A stretch of DNA of 64,000 nt. Origin: Cristatella mucedo (taxonomy: Eukaryota; Bryozoa; Phylactolaemata; Cristatellidae). How positions within the stretch are numbered: the stretch's first letter is position 1; each line of letters opens with the position of its first letter. Position numbers and translations under genes: made by a program. The stretch lies in assembly GCA_009760855.2 (NCBI GenBank), contig WPIO01000006.1, positions 2,468,501-2,532,500 of the forward strand. Direction: 5' to 3'. Positions 45,669-58,413 of this stretch are shown here, piece after piece. Under the pieces are notes generated by a model, which was not told the DNA's origin, searched no databases, and saw nothing but the letters and a program-made list of their open reading frames with translations.

Positions 45669-45812
45669 GGAATTCATTTGTATAGCGCCCCAGGAGAACT
45701 TAATCCATATTCAGTCGCTTCACATATGCTTCGAGCCTCGAGGGGTTCGAGCCCACGACCCCAGCCAGACCTCGGTCGGGGCGAGTACCTTAACCACTCG
45801 ACCAAACCAGCT
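45669..45812 (-). mobile_element. SINE A
   Basis: CATTTGTATAGCGCCCCAGG, GGGGTTCGAGCCCACGACC and CACTCGACCAAACCAGC. B box is near consensus. Minus strand. Confidence 0.85.
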
Positions 45813-46220
45813 TTACAATCGTTCGGTCGCTATCGGGCCGACGTCTCGGAAGGAACGATCCGAATTGTCCGGACCGCGGTGGTCGAGGATTACTACCATT
45901 CGACCGGGCGTCCCCGGTAGCTCCAAGGCGTGCGATGCAGTAGAAAGCGGTACGGAAGCCGCCACTGCCTCGTTCGCCCGGTCTCTCCCGGACGCAAGCG
46001 GTAGCCATGTTTGTTTGCTGCTTCTCGAGCGCCCGCCGACGCATTTACGTCGCCGCGCGGGCGAGCCGCCCGAACGAGGCAGCCGCTTGCAGCAGCGGCG
46101 CCCCCTTTCCCTACCGCCGCACCGCACAGAGGGCGTTGTGAGGCGTGCAGCTTCAGGGCAGCCCTCGAGTTTTTCGTATCGGTCGGTCCGAATTGCCGGC
46201 GCCGGCCTCGGGCCTGCCGT

Positions 46221-46280
46221 TATACTCGAATTGCCTCGGTCATGCACGAATTGCATCGGTCATGCACGAATTGCATCGGT
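46221..46280 (+). repeat. 20-bp tandem repeat
   Basis: CATGCACGAATTGCATCGGT in two perfect copies preceded by a partial copy. Confidence 0.93.
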
Positions 46281-46759
46281 CTGCCCTTAAGCAGCGAACG
46301 GCTTTTTCTGCCTCGAATTTTGCACTATACACAATTCTCATGCTTTCGCGACAGCTGTGAAGCCGCTCTGGCTGGCTGTCTATCGTATCCCGTCGTCAGG
46401 AGGCTATCGGCTTCGCGCGATTGTTGCGCTTTTTCGACAGCAGACGAACGTAAGCGGGGTCATACAAAGCCAAGTAAGGCCGACAGGAGAGCGGACGCGA
46501 TTAGGGCCAAGGAGGGGCCAGACGTTGACCTCACTTCGAGGCAGCCAATCGTAGGAGGGCTGAGTGGGTATGCTGGTCGGGTCTTCGAAAGCAGCGAGCG
46601 CGGCGAACCGGCTATTGCGGCGCCACGCGGTGCTACGCACAGAGACCGTCGTCACCTAGCCGTGTTATATGCACTGTGCCCTTAGCAGAAAGTTCAACGC
46701 TCCGGCCAGTGCGTCCGCGTCCGTATTTTCATTTAAGCCAACGCGCGTCCCGACGATAT

Positions 46760-46930
46760 CTTTTCCGCTTAGGTTTTTTAGGATTTGGGGTTCAGAGCTT
46801 AGGATTTGGTGTTTGGGGTGTAAGATTTAGAGCTTGCGGGCTTTTTTGGGTTCAGGGTTTAAGGCTTGGGATTTAGGCCTTAAATTCAGGGCTTACGGGG
46901 TAGCATTTAAGATTTACGGTGCTTAAACGT
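46760..46930 (+). repeat. Degenerate telomere-like G/T-rich tract
   Basis: Repeated TTAGGATTTGGGGTTCAG-like text with many variants of TTAGGG/TTTGGGG spacing over about 170 bp. Confidence 0.6.
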
Positions 46931-47794
46931 GTTTGCAGGTGCTCCCTACCTACTGTGCTGAGCTTGGCTACGGGCGCAGTGCCCATAGCGAGGGAGTTGG
47001 CTGTCTATGCAAAGTGACGCCGGCTCCCTGAGCAGCCGCTTGCACCCTTCCGCTTGCCACCGGCCGCCGTTGAGGCTACCGCTTCAGGCGGACGCGCTGT
47101 ACTTTTATGCATTGGCATTTATCTAGGCGAGCGGTCGCCAATTTCGTTCAACTGGGTATTTTCGCACACGCGTCGTAAGCTATCGTGCCAGTAAGTGGTC
47201 TGCGTTACAGCTAACTACCTGCTCGGCCGAGTCCACGTCTGAATCTAATGCGCCATAGTTAGACTGCATCGAGTCGAAGGCGAACTGCTCGCGTCGCCGT
47301 GGATAATGCAGCCCTAGTGCACCGTCAAATACTTCGCAAGATTACTCGGAGATGCTGCACTTCCGCTTCCGCCGCCGCCGACTCTGTCCTGACTCCGGGT
47401 TCGTGCGACAGCGAGCACCTGAGGAGCAGCAGCAGCTTCCTTCCGGCTGCAGCTAGCTATTTAGCGCAGGCGTCCTTCGTGGGCTCGCTGTTGCAGGACG
47501 CATTCGGTCCACTGACGCTCTGGCACGGTAAGGGCGTGGCCTGGCGCCAGCTAGCTCGGCGGCAGCTTTCCGAAGAGCATGCCGAATTAGTCTTGCGGAC
47601 CCTCGACTCTGTGCTCAACCTGCGCTCGGCCGTCGGCTGCTGCGGCCGTCGGCTGCGGCCACCTGGGTCAGAGTACGGTCCGTGCCCTTAGCTGCCACGG
47701 TGGCCGATGGTCGGTGGGGTAGGAGAGGGGCTGGGCTAGCGTTTACCAGCCCAAGCGGTTTCGCTCAGTCGCCGTGAGTGGTCACCAACCGGAG

Positions 47795-48015
47795 CCGTCC
47801 TGAGCTGCTACCTCCATGCTACTCGCTACCTCAGCTGCTCTCATGACTCTGCAATACTTCCCACCTATTCTTTGTTTCGTTTGATGAAGTCTGCTGGCTA
47901 CGGAGTGCTTACCGAAAGCCGCTTAGGCTGTTAGTGGCTGCACAAAGTTCTCCTGCGTAACACCCGCACAGTCTGTGTGGCTTTGCTGGGTTACAGACGG
48001 AGGTGCAACATAATA
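47795..48015 (+). mobile_element. Second LINE family, 3' UTR only
   Basis: GTCCTGAGCTGCTACCTCC through TCTGCTGGCTAC, ACCGAAAGCCGCTTAGGCTG and CTCCTGCGTAACACCC to GTTACAGACGGAGGTGC matches the two other copies near 37.5 and 38.4 kb. Confidence 0.78.
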
Positions 48016-48104
48016 GAAAGAGACAGTTGTCGTCTGCAGCAGCGCATGCATAGGCAGGAACTCTCTGCAAAAAGGATCGAGCACCCGGCAACTGCAGTGC
48101 TGGC

Positions 48105-48345
48105 AGCAGCACTAGAAGCAGCAGCAGCAGCAGTGGCATCAGCAGCACTAGAAGCAGCAGCAGCACTAGAAGCAGCAGCAGCAGCACTAGAAGCAGCAGC
48201 AGCAGCAGTGGCATCAGCAGCACTAGAAGCAGCAGCAGCACTAGAAGCAGCAGCAGCAGCACTAGAAGCAGCAGCAGCACTAGAAGCAGCAGCAGCAGCA
48301 CTAGAAGCAGCAGCAGCAGCAGCACTAGAAGGAGCAGCAGCTGCA
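48105..48345 (+). repeat. CAG-rich tract with 75-bp higher-order unit
   Basis: (CAG)4-6 runs separated by CACTAGAAG, and every so often by TGGCATCAG. The order repeats exactly at 75 bp (CTAGAA at 48112 and 48187). The plus frame 47977-48516 is open and reads as Ala runs broken by LE and VAS. Confidence 0.95.
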
Positions 48346-48869
48346 GCAGTGCCAGTGAGTTTAGTGCCAAGCATCGGACTAGCAGGAGGCTGCGAGCTGA
48401 GAGCGGCCGGGTGGTCTCCCCCGTTGGCCAGTGAAGCAGGAGCACCTCTGTGGGAAGATCAACCAAGCCTGTCCCATTGTATTGCCACAGGAGTCGAACG
48501 ACCGTGGCTGCCATAAACATGTCACGTGAGCCATCTCGCCAGCTCTCGTCCGTCCCTGCTTCCACAGCCAGACCTTAGGTCGCTGTTGTAGCGGCTCACG
48601 CCGGGGCTGCGGTCGCTGCTAGCATCGGCCGATATTGACTCAGCTCTGCTCTGCCCTATGCCCGAGTCGGTTAGGCGAGCCCACCACCATCGCGGTAAAT
48701 AGGGCTGGCTCATAGCGCCCTACTCGAGCGCATAGCGCCCGAGTTCTGACGTGTCGGCGTCGGCAACTCGGTGCTGCTCTTCAGAGTGGGCCAGTTAACG
48801 CGATAGTCGGGCGGATGACGGGAGGCTGCAGCGCCGCCCAATGCTGCTCGTCTGCCCGCCTGCTTCCGT

Positions 48870-48902
48870 CGAAAACCACCCGGCCGTCCGCGTGGTTTTC
48901 GA
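48870..48902. repeat. 10-bp inverted repeat at the edge of a GA array
   Basis: CGAAAACCAC and its complement GTGGTTTTCG around a GC-rich loop, directly before the array at 48.91 kb. Confidence 0.85.
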
Positions 48903-48909
48903 CGAGGAA

Positions 48910-49691
<782 letters not shown>

Positions 49692-49868
49692 TGAGGGGCG
49701 CCTACACTGCGGCTATGAAAGCTGCTGGCTGATTGATTAACTCTTAAGGCACCTAGGGTGGCGTCCAGGCAATTCTGACGGAAATGTTTTGGCGCGTCAC
49801 TTGGCCGATATTTGGAAGCTAGCCAAGGACAAGCTGCGTTCTACACTCTTCCTTGCCCGCTCCCTTGT

Positions 49869-49990
49869 AAGATAATAGTAGCGATACATTTGGATAGCAC
49901 CCACAGAGAACTTCATCTCTTTCTACTCATTTTACATATGCTGTAATGGAAGCATGATCAGTAGTTAGTCGTAACATACACACTAGCAAC
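49869..49990 (-). mobile_element. LINE tail fragment
   Basis: AATAGTAGC, ACATTTGGATAGCACCCACAG and AGAACTTCATCTCTTTCTA, then about 60 bp of diverged 3' UTR. Confidence 0.65.
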
Positions 49991-50370
49991 AAGCATAACG
50001 CGAAAGTCGAGACGAAGCGGGTTGTAAGTTCGAAAGCCGACGTCCGGTGAAGCGGCTCTAAGCCAGCAACTAAGAGCAGTGGCGGCCTCTGTCTGCGAGA
50101 TGGAAGCGTTAGAAGCTAGAAGACTCCGCTTTTTCACAAACGAGCTGTTGTCTGCGACTGTTAAATGGCCATTTTGAAAAAACTCCATCATCATTGCAGA
50201 AAGCTGGGATTCTTCGGCTGTGAGGAAAAGACGCATTAGCACGGATAGCGGCAGCAAAATTGTTCTAGCCTATTACTTGGGTCGACGCTAACCTCGATGG
50301 CCGCTTACAACTTGTTTCTTCGGAACGCCAGCTCTTTGTGCCGTAGACCGCTAGTTGCTAGCTTTCCTCT

Positions 50371-50554
50371 ACCCCCCTAACCGTGCTATTTATGTTGTTT
50401 ATCAAGCATGATACGATTTACCATTCGACCGTTTATTGCCTGTCAAGCATGATACCACTCACCATTCAACCGTGTTTCATTTGCAGCAAATGTAAAGCGC
50501 CTAGAAAGAGATTGAGTTATCTGAGGGCGCTTTATCAAGTGCATAATAATAATA
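50371..50554 (+). mobile_element. LINE tail copy facing the long LINE tail to tail
   Basis: Plus-oriented 3' UTR and hairpin (50493-50540) whose ATT tail merges with the tail of the minus-strand LINE beginning at about 50555. Inside it a segment of about 40 bp (TCAAGCATGATAC..ACCATTC) is duplicated in tandem at 50402-50480. Confidence 0.83.
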
Positions 50555-52022
50555 ATAATAATAACAATTCACTTGATAAAGTGCCCTCAGAGAACTAATC
50601 TCTCTTTAGGCGCTTTACATTTGCTGCAAAGGGAAACGCGATTGAATGGTGAGTAACATCATGCTTGATAAACAACATGAATAACATGGTTAGGGGTGAC
50701 ATGCACAGGGTCAGCATGCAAATGTGGTTAGTGGCAGCATGCACAGTGTCGGCACGTATAAGCATATGAAGGACGAATCACAGGGACCCACTAAATGCTG
50801 TCCTAAATAGGTGTGTTTTTAGTTCTTTTAAAATGTGGTCAAGTCAGGGATGTTCCGACGCAAATCGGAAGGGTGTTCTAGGCTTTGGGAGCATACGAAC
50901 TACATACACGGTCTCCAAAGGGTTTGAGGTCAGTACGAGGTATTTGTAGACTGTTGGATTCCGAAAAGCGGGTGGTACGATGCTTGACCTGATGGGGGAG
51001 TATATCAGAGAGATAGGCTCGAGCCAAAGAATGAAGTGACCTAAAAGTGAGCGAAAAAACCTTGAAGTCGATCCATTGCTTCACTGGTAGCCAGTACAGG
51101 TCGACGAGAAGTGGTGTGATGTGGCAACTGCCACGCTCATGACAGACAACCCTAGCTTCGGAGTTTTGCACCAGCTGCAGTCGCCTGATCGCACATGCTG
51201 GTAGGCCAGTAAGCAGTGAACTGCAGAAGTCGAGACGGGATGTCACGAATGCATGGACCAACTTAGACGTGGTATCCTTATCTGAACAAGCCCGAATTTT
51301 AGCAATATTATGTAGCTGAAAGTAGGCAGACTTGATTGTGAAGCTGATATGATCGTCTAACGAGACGTCACTTTGGAACATGACACCTAGATTTCGAGCT
51401 GATTCAACAGGAGATATGCTGGCAGAGCCAATTTTGAGAGTCAGCCTTTCCAATCTCTGAGTCTATCTGGGTTTACCCATAACTAGTAAATTAGTTTCAT
51501 CATCGTCTAGTTTTAGAAATTATGCTGCCATCCATGTGCGGATGTCATCAATGGATGCAGCAAGTGAGTTGAGAGAATTTGAGGTGCTCGAAGGCTGGGA
51601 GGGATCAAAGCAAAGGTACAATTGAGTGTCATCCGCATAGAAGTGAAAGCCTAGATTGTGCTTGGCAATCACATCAGCAAGAGGGAGAGTATAAACCCGT
51701 GAAAAGAACCGGACCTAGCACGGAGGCCTGAGGTACCCCATATTTAAGAGGTTCCTCGGATGATCTTTGTCCATTCACGTCAATACTGTGGAGTCTCCCA
51801 CTGAGATAGGACCTGAACCATTGCAGAGCAGTGCCAGTGATGCCCAGGCGAGATGAGAGGCGCTCTAGAAGAACTTCGTGATCGGTAGTATCAAAAGCTG
51901 CCGAAAGTTCGAGCAAAAAAAGCACAGACGCTCTACCAATGTCTGCATTCTTAAGTAGATCATTGTACACCCTAAGAAATGCTGGCTCTGTGGAGTGATT
52001 AGCTCTAAAGCCAGATTGCAAT
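50555..52022 (-). mobile_element. L2/CR1-clade LINE, 5'-truncated, longest copy in window
   Basis: Minus-strand non-LTR retrotransposon fragment. From 52021 down: reverse transcriptase blocks (QSGFRANHST, AAFDTTDHE, LQWFRSYLSGR, GVPQASVLGP), the catalytic YADD at 51628-51639, an in-frame stop soon after it, then a second open stretch at 51453-50878 with the usual RT tail blocks (ARNLGV, DDHI, AFVTSRLDFC, WLPVKQ). Next come about 270 bp of 3' UTR with two diverged copies of a unit of about 42 bp (CATGCACAG.GTCAGCATGCA), then the tail hairpin and (ATT)n at 50555-50640. No endonuclease part remains. The copy is dead (stop codon, frame break, 5' truncation). The YADD and tail design match the L2/CR1 side of the jockey superfamily. 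Confidence 0.88.
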
Positions 52023-52959
52023 TATCACCCGAAAATGCTCTTGACTTCATCGCTACTACTGAGCCTTGGCTGAAATAATGAACCGATCGCCTATCGCTGA
52101 CGCTTCACCGGAGGCTCCCCCTTTTCGCATTCTCCGTTGTCGCTGACTTGTCGCCTCACCTCTCACCTCTTTTCAGTTTCAAGCCTCTCGCGGCTCTTGC
52201 TATGCAATCTTTTGAATCGCTAGATCTCCGCCCATCTCTGACGGTAAATTGCCTATTGTTGCGGCGGGAATTTATCGTCCTCGAGGAAGCAATTCTCAGC
52301 TTAATCTCAGGCTTGTCGGACTTTCTCTCCGTTATTCGCGCTAGAATCTCCGTCTTCTCATTTTAGACGATACAAATATTCATTTTGATAAACCGCGCGA
52401 TCCCAGCTCGCTCCACTCCCTACGCTCCGACCATCTGAGTCTTCCGAATCCGTGCTCACGTTCAAGCCTCTACACGCATTGGCAAGAAAGGCCAAATCCT
52501 TGATCGAATTTTCTTCCCTGGTTGTACCACATTGAACCCCTATCGTCACCCCTTCCCGCATTTCTGACCATATGCGGTGGATTTCATTCTCACTGGAGTC
52601 CGGTTTGGTTTCGGCATCAGAAATTACTCGTGAGTATAGAAGTCTGAAGTCTGGCGAGATAGACAAAGGCCGAAACCGACTCGCATTCTTTGCTCCATCT
52701 ACTTGACCAGCGCACCTTTGACCTTTCCTCCTCGACTCGACAATGCAAGTAGATGCTAGCCAAAGTTCTCAATGACTTTGCACGTCCGGCTAAATGAAAG
52801 GCCCGCCCGTCCCTGCGGTGCCCGATGGTTTGCAGCAGACATACACATGTAAAGAAAAGCACTCAGCGCTGTTTAACCTTCGACTCTTGCAAGGCTCGCT
52901 CCGAATCCTACTATTCTCTTAATTTCTTTGCAGCTTGCATTGACGTCACTTGAACTTGG

Positions 52960-53530
52960 ATAGCAATCAGCTTCCTGAAGCTTAGTGGTGGTAAGACCAA
53001 TCTAATAGTGGAGAGCGAGCCCAGTAGTGTCACCTTCAATCTTGGAGACCTACAATTAAAAACTGGTTCATCTGGCGTCACTTCCGCAAGGTCCGCCCGT
53101 AAACTGGCCGTTCTGTTCTGGAGTGACTCGTCATTAAATGAGTGCATTGCCTCTACTCTCCAGTTGGCCCATGCCTAGCAGAGAAACGCTGCAAAATAAG
53201 CATCTGCTTTTGCAAGAATACGAAACCCAAGCTAGCTACCGTGTTTGTGACATCGCGACTAGATTGCTGCAATTCCCTTTACCCAGGACTCCTCGCCTTC
53301 GCCCTCGACCGTCTGCAGCTGGTGCACAGCTCAGCGGTCTGTTCTGACACAAGCAGCATAGCTACCACGTCACATTCCTTCCGTCTGACCTTCAGTAGCT
53401 CCCTAGTAAGCATAAAATCAGTTTCAAGGTCCTCCGTCTAACTGATCTCCGTCACAGGTTGCGTCACTCGCCTGCACTAATCTGTCCATTGGACCTCATT
53501 GCTCCTTCAGTAACTTGCTCTCTAACAACC
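52960..53530 (+). mobile_element. Decayed LINE RT C-terminal region
   Basis: In the frame from 52981, blocks such as SSGVTSARSARKLAVLF resemble the conserved SSARNLGV region. A TAG follows at about 53176. In the next frame (53142-53441) comes FVTSRLDCCNSL with LDRLQLVHSSAV, and further on SKHKISFKVLRLTD. The order matches LINE RT C-termini, with stops and frameshifts. The family is L2/CR1-like, but closeness to the other two families cannot be judged by eye. Confidence 0.7.
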
Positions 53531-55630
53531 TGGTTGTCAGCAGCGTCAACGCAATAAACCGAAACCTTTTGCCGATTGAGATTGCACATAGTGCGAACCG
53601 AAAGTCTTGACCTCGCTTCCAGCTAACTTCGCTCACTAATTGCAACTCTCTTGGATTATTCAATCAAATCTGAGCTCAGAGACGCATCTGCTTCCGGACA
53701 GCTTTCTTTTCGCCTCAGTGAACCTCTCACATATTTTGGTTAATGGGTGGTTTGAATGCAAGACCCGCAGTGCAAGATTCATTCATATTATTAGCCAGAA
53801 GTCCTACTAACAGATAACCCGGAGGGTCGCCTCGTGTGCTTTAGCATGCAAACCTAAGGATGATGATTGCTTGCATTTGCATGCAAGTGCTATACCAGAC
53901 CTTTCGTTGAACCTCGGTATTTGATTCATTTTTGCGCCAAGCTGTACATTGCCTGTAAGATTCGGTTCCACCGTTAGGGGTGCTATGAAACCACCTACGG
54001 CTATTATTTTCTTTATTGTATATTCATGAACACAACCCTAATATGGCCACTTCGGTGAGTGCTTTCTAAACGCACGCCCGCAAGGGTACAAGTAGTCCAG
54101 CTTTGAAATCAAGAAGCTAAGGCGGCTCGCACTCGTCATAGTCGTGCAGGATGCCGGAAATGCACCCATCGTAATTTCACGCTGACATAACTTGCAGCGG
54201 GCCAAAGATTAGGGAACTCTACGAATGTAGTCTAGGAGATGCAGACTGCTATGAAAAGGGGGACGCCAGAAAGGTGCCTGCTCTAGACCAAATTCTCTGG
54301 ACTGATCGGACTGCACGAAGTAACGCTGTCCATAAAAACTTTCAGGCCTTCTGGTAGCAACCTTTTTTTGAAACTGCATGAAATGATTATGTGAGAATCT
54401 CTAGCATGTGCGGAAATGAATGACACTTTATTTGGACATCCAGTTTACACATTAAGCGAGAAGTCCATGCGTGGTTCCAACAAGTAAGTGCTGAACTCAC
54501 AACAATGGTCGATTGTTTGTCATTATCCCTCAGAAATAAATAAGCCTGTGCACAGCGTGATTATCTATTTCAAGAGCCTTTATCGATTTCAAGAGTTTGC
54601 ACGCGAAAAACGCATTATACAAGATATCAGCTCTTATTACCTGTAAGAAGATATTTCATATTAAAGAGTGCAGGGTTATATTAAAATGGCCATCAGCTTG
54701 GCTGAATATTGCGATATAGCTTTCAATTGTCGGCGCAGTAGTGGGTGTAGTGGTTGCTTACACATGCCTAAATGCTGCTCATATGACCAAATGAGTTTTT
54801 GGCACAGTAACTTTGGCAAAAATTTTGCACAGCTGCAATCGCATTCAAAATTTGCTGCTTGCATACGTCGCACACGCAGATTTTAACGATCGCATTCTCG
54901 ACACTGCCATTCAAAGCATGGGCACGTTTTATTTACGTGTGAAAGTAACCGCAATTATGAGCTTTAACAGTACTAATATACTAGTAGTTAAGGGTAGATC
55001 CGTAAATAATCTTCATTTTCTTAGAATATGTCGTAGTTTTCATTCAGCGCCGCAGCAAGGGGCACTCTGGAGCCGAGCGTGACCTTTGACCTACGACAGA
55101 ACAATTCCGTCCGCAAATTGGAATCTAGTGGCTCGGTCGCATTAGAAGCTGATTAGTTCTGATTCTTCCAAGTGTAGGAAGGTTGTTCAGAGATGACGCA
55201 GCTCGTAGCTATAACCGTAGTGCTCATTAAGTCAGAGGGAGGCCTATCGGGTCCAACTTTACTTGGGCGCAATTGTAGCTTCCAGCGAGCGCGAGAGCCA
55301 CTTGACGTGCAAATTGTTGTTCTTAGAGGGCCTCGCTAATAAGCAGTCTCTCTTGAGATTGGTAGCGTCTTAATTGGCCTTGCGTCAGTGCGCCACAGCA
55401 GGAGTTTTGTGAGCCTTGCTTGGCGAGCTTTGCAGCAGAACGGATGAAGCAGCCACATTTACCCATTAGCTGCCAGAAGGCCAGAATCCTGTCAAGATAG
55501 CGACACATGCACCTGTAGCTCTACTTTCTTGACTCGGCAAGTTGCTGCCTTGACGACGAGGCGCGATTATTTCTGAAGAGTTGAAAGCTAACACATAGAA
55601 ATGAAACGCAAAGCTGACCTCGTACCAGGT
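53530..55630. other. No gene recognised
   Basis: AT-richer DNA with only short frames. Nothing beyond the decayed LINE at its left edge. Confidence 0.5.
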
Positions 55631-55631
55631 G

Positions 55632-55731
<100 letters not shown>

Positions 55732-56148
55732 CGACATTCAGACTGCAACTCTGCTGCCTGGCACTATGCTTAGAGCCAAGCTGATTTACATGATTCGGGC
55801 TGTTTTCTTATGCCGTCTAAATGTAGATTATAACCTAGCCGGTTCATAGAGATTATAATTAAGTTGCCGCGAACGCCACATCGGCAATCGTAATCTAGCG
55901 GATATAGAAAGCCACCATTTCGGTACAGCGCGACGTTTAGCTACGAGCACTACAGAGCTGCGACCGGGAGGTACGAGTCAGCTGGAATCAGGAGGTCCGA
56001 GGTCGAAATAGTGCACGCGCCTACATTGTCCCAGGGCTAGTCTCTGCAATAGAAAATCGTTAAAATCGATGGCATGGGATTATTACATTAATTTAATGGG
56101 TCTGTTGACGCCTTGCATGTAGCCTAGTGCTCCGTAAATTAATGCTTA

Positions 56149-56300
56149 ACAATAATAATAGTAGTAATAATTATAGATTTTTTAGAGCACCATCAGAGAA
56201 CTCAATCTCTTTCTAGGCACTTCAAATCTGCTGCAAATGAAGCAGATCAAATGGTTAGTTGTTGCATGCTCAACGACAACAAGCATAACGTGATTAAACA
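56149..56300 (-). mobile_element. LINE 3' UTR and tail, diverged
   Basis: (AATAAT)n, AGAGCACCATCAG, AGAACTCAATCTCTTTCTAG and GCAC, then a CTGCAAATGAAGCAGATCAAATGGTTAG stretch matching the 3' UTR. Confidence 0.7.
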
Positions 56301-57263
56301 AGCTCTTCAAGACTCGGGCAAGACTCGCGGTATCCTTCATGCGGGCCTGGCGGTTCCAGGCTTTTCGCGAAACTTAAGCCTGGCGTGGGCGTCCGTCCAG
56401 TAGTTTAACTAAGACATATGGATTTAGCCACTACGGAGGTATTAGTTAAATCCAGGTAATTATTAGGTAATAGGTATATCTACTATGTATAGCACATACC
56501 TAGGTGTGCCTATTGCGTGTAGTACGTACCTAGGTATACCTATCACCTGGCCAGCTTGTTCGACGGACACTGGTATCCAAATGTTATGAGCCAGCTTAAA
56601 TGATAAATAAAAATACCATACGAGTTCTATTTTAATAGCGGAGCATAACCTGGTTACGGCTCGAATTAAGATGTTCCTGGTCCACGAACGGGAAATTTTG
56701 TTAGATGAATTTTGGGTCCAATAGTTAAACCCGAACCGCAAGTGTTTTCCGGCGGATTATTCTGGAGGAAAGCAGCCGGCACGGATTAGCGGACTTGCGT
56801 ACTCTCCAGGGCCGCAGTGAGGCCTGCGTGAGCACCACTCTCACATGGCTTCGATGCCCATGTAATACAAAGCCTCTGCTCTACGTGAGTTCGGCGTGTT
56901 CGACCACTGTCGCCAGCACTCTAACACGCACGCATGCATGCATGCACACACAAACACAGACGAACCAGTAGAGTATCGGAATATTCCACCCAGTACGTCG
57001 TTGACCTAGTAATTTTTACAAGAAGTGTAGCAGCGCACGTAACCCCAAATTTTCTACTGCGGTTAAAGGGACGTACTAGCTGACGATTCGTGCCTAAAGA
57101 GGGCGACTATTTAAATCCGGGCGGCGCAGCCAGTTGGATACGGTGGCGTCGTCGGGGGGCGTGTCTAGGCTCCACGTGTACACGCTGAAGAATCTCTCAA
57201 CAGATTCAAAAGCGCCAGATTCTCAGGTTTCGCTTTCCGAAAAGAATAATTTAGCAGATCCGA

Positions 57264-57412
57264 CGGCCTCATTTACATCGCGCGGCAGAAGAGGCTTAAC
57301 AGCAGTCGCCATCGCTAGGCAGTGGGCGCTGAACGGAGTGCCCACCGCCGAGCTCGACCCCGCAACCTGGACCGTAGAGAGCGAGCACCTTACATCCGGG
57401 GCCAAATTTGAA
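57264..57412 (-). mobile_element. SINE B variant, diverged
   Basis: CCTCATTTACATCGCGCGGC, GCAGAAGAGGC, GCAGTGGGC and a B-box-like GAGCTCGACCCC are in the same order as the variant at 43.76 kb. Confidence 0.55.
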
Positions 57413-58035
57413 GCAGACACACATACAGTCTTTCTCGTTGCTAGGTATTCTCTGGCTAGAGCTGGTAGAGGGCTGAAGTAATTCGTTATATCGAGAGTGT
57501 AGCGCACCGTGTAACCTGCTGCTTAAATGTGTGCGTGCTAAATCGTTCAAATTATTGCGGCGATTGAGATTATTAGCTTCTGCTCCTGATCAGTATATCT
57601 CGCAATCTCAGGTTTAGAACCTTGTAAAAAGTCCGTCCCAAGTGATGGTTGTTCAGGTGTAGTTTGGGCGCTGACTTGTAGAGGACTCGTTTGCTATGGC
57701 TAGCTAGCGCGGCGCAGATGCAGCGCTCGCTAGCTGTCGAAAGAATCAGCTCTAAGAATGGCCGCAGACTTTCTGTAAAGGTACGGACGTTCTTGATAAC
57801 TTTCCTGTACTGCTACCTTCGGCACACCGCCCACCCGTATGCATTAGTGCAGCACATGCGACTCACTAGCCGTGCATGAAGGCACCAGCTCCGCCTGGAT
57901 TTGTCACGCTTCGGCGCCCGGGCTAGCTCCCGTTAGTGCACTTTGTCTTTGGCAAAGGACTGCAATTCAGGAGCCGCTATAGGGTGTTAGTCTAAACGAG
58001 TAAAACTATTATTAGTTAGCAGCGGAAGCACTTCG

Positions 58036-58150
58036 GTAGGTGCTCACCTTTGACGATAGTGGTCGTGGTGCTCGCGCCCTGCGGTGGTATGCGTGGAGCG
58101 CATGGATAGAGATTCAGTTCTCTTAGGGTGCTGTACAAATGAATTGTATT
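58036..58150 (+). mobile_element. SINE A, head diverged
   Basis: Plus-oriented. GGTCGTGGTGCTCGCGCCC (B-box region), GGAGCGCATGGATAGAGAT, CAGTTCTCTTAGGGTGC and TGTACAAATGAATTGTATT. Confidence 0.75.
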
Positions 58151-58413
58151 TTCTTCTCATCTCTCTCAACCATGAACCGCGGCTTTCGGCTGACTACCGA
58201 TTGTCCGCATGTGTGTTTACTGAGAATACTGTTAGCAATGCCAGCGAAAACAGCTACTGGCTAATCCATAAGCATAGCTGAAGGGACATCTCATGACCAG
58301 GTGATATTTAAAAAAGAAGCCAAAGCCGCAGTGGTTTCTAATGGCAGTTTATCGGTGGCTGCGAGATCTTGCGAGAAGTCCTCTATGAGCTTACTCTTGC
58401 TTGCTGATACTGG

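Larger units (their letters stand above)
45813..47790. other. No gene recognised; one unexplained 130-codon frame
   Basis: 47299-47691 (+) is an open frame with an ATG-like start and a helix-like middle (RRQLSEEHAELVLRTLDSV). It has no recognisable family and no clear Kozak or splice context. It may be chance. Confidence 0.4.
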
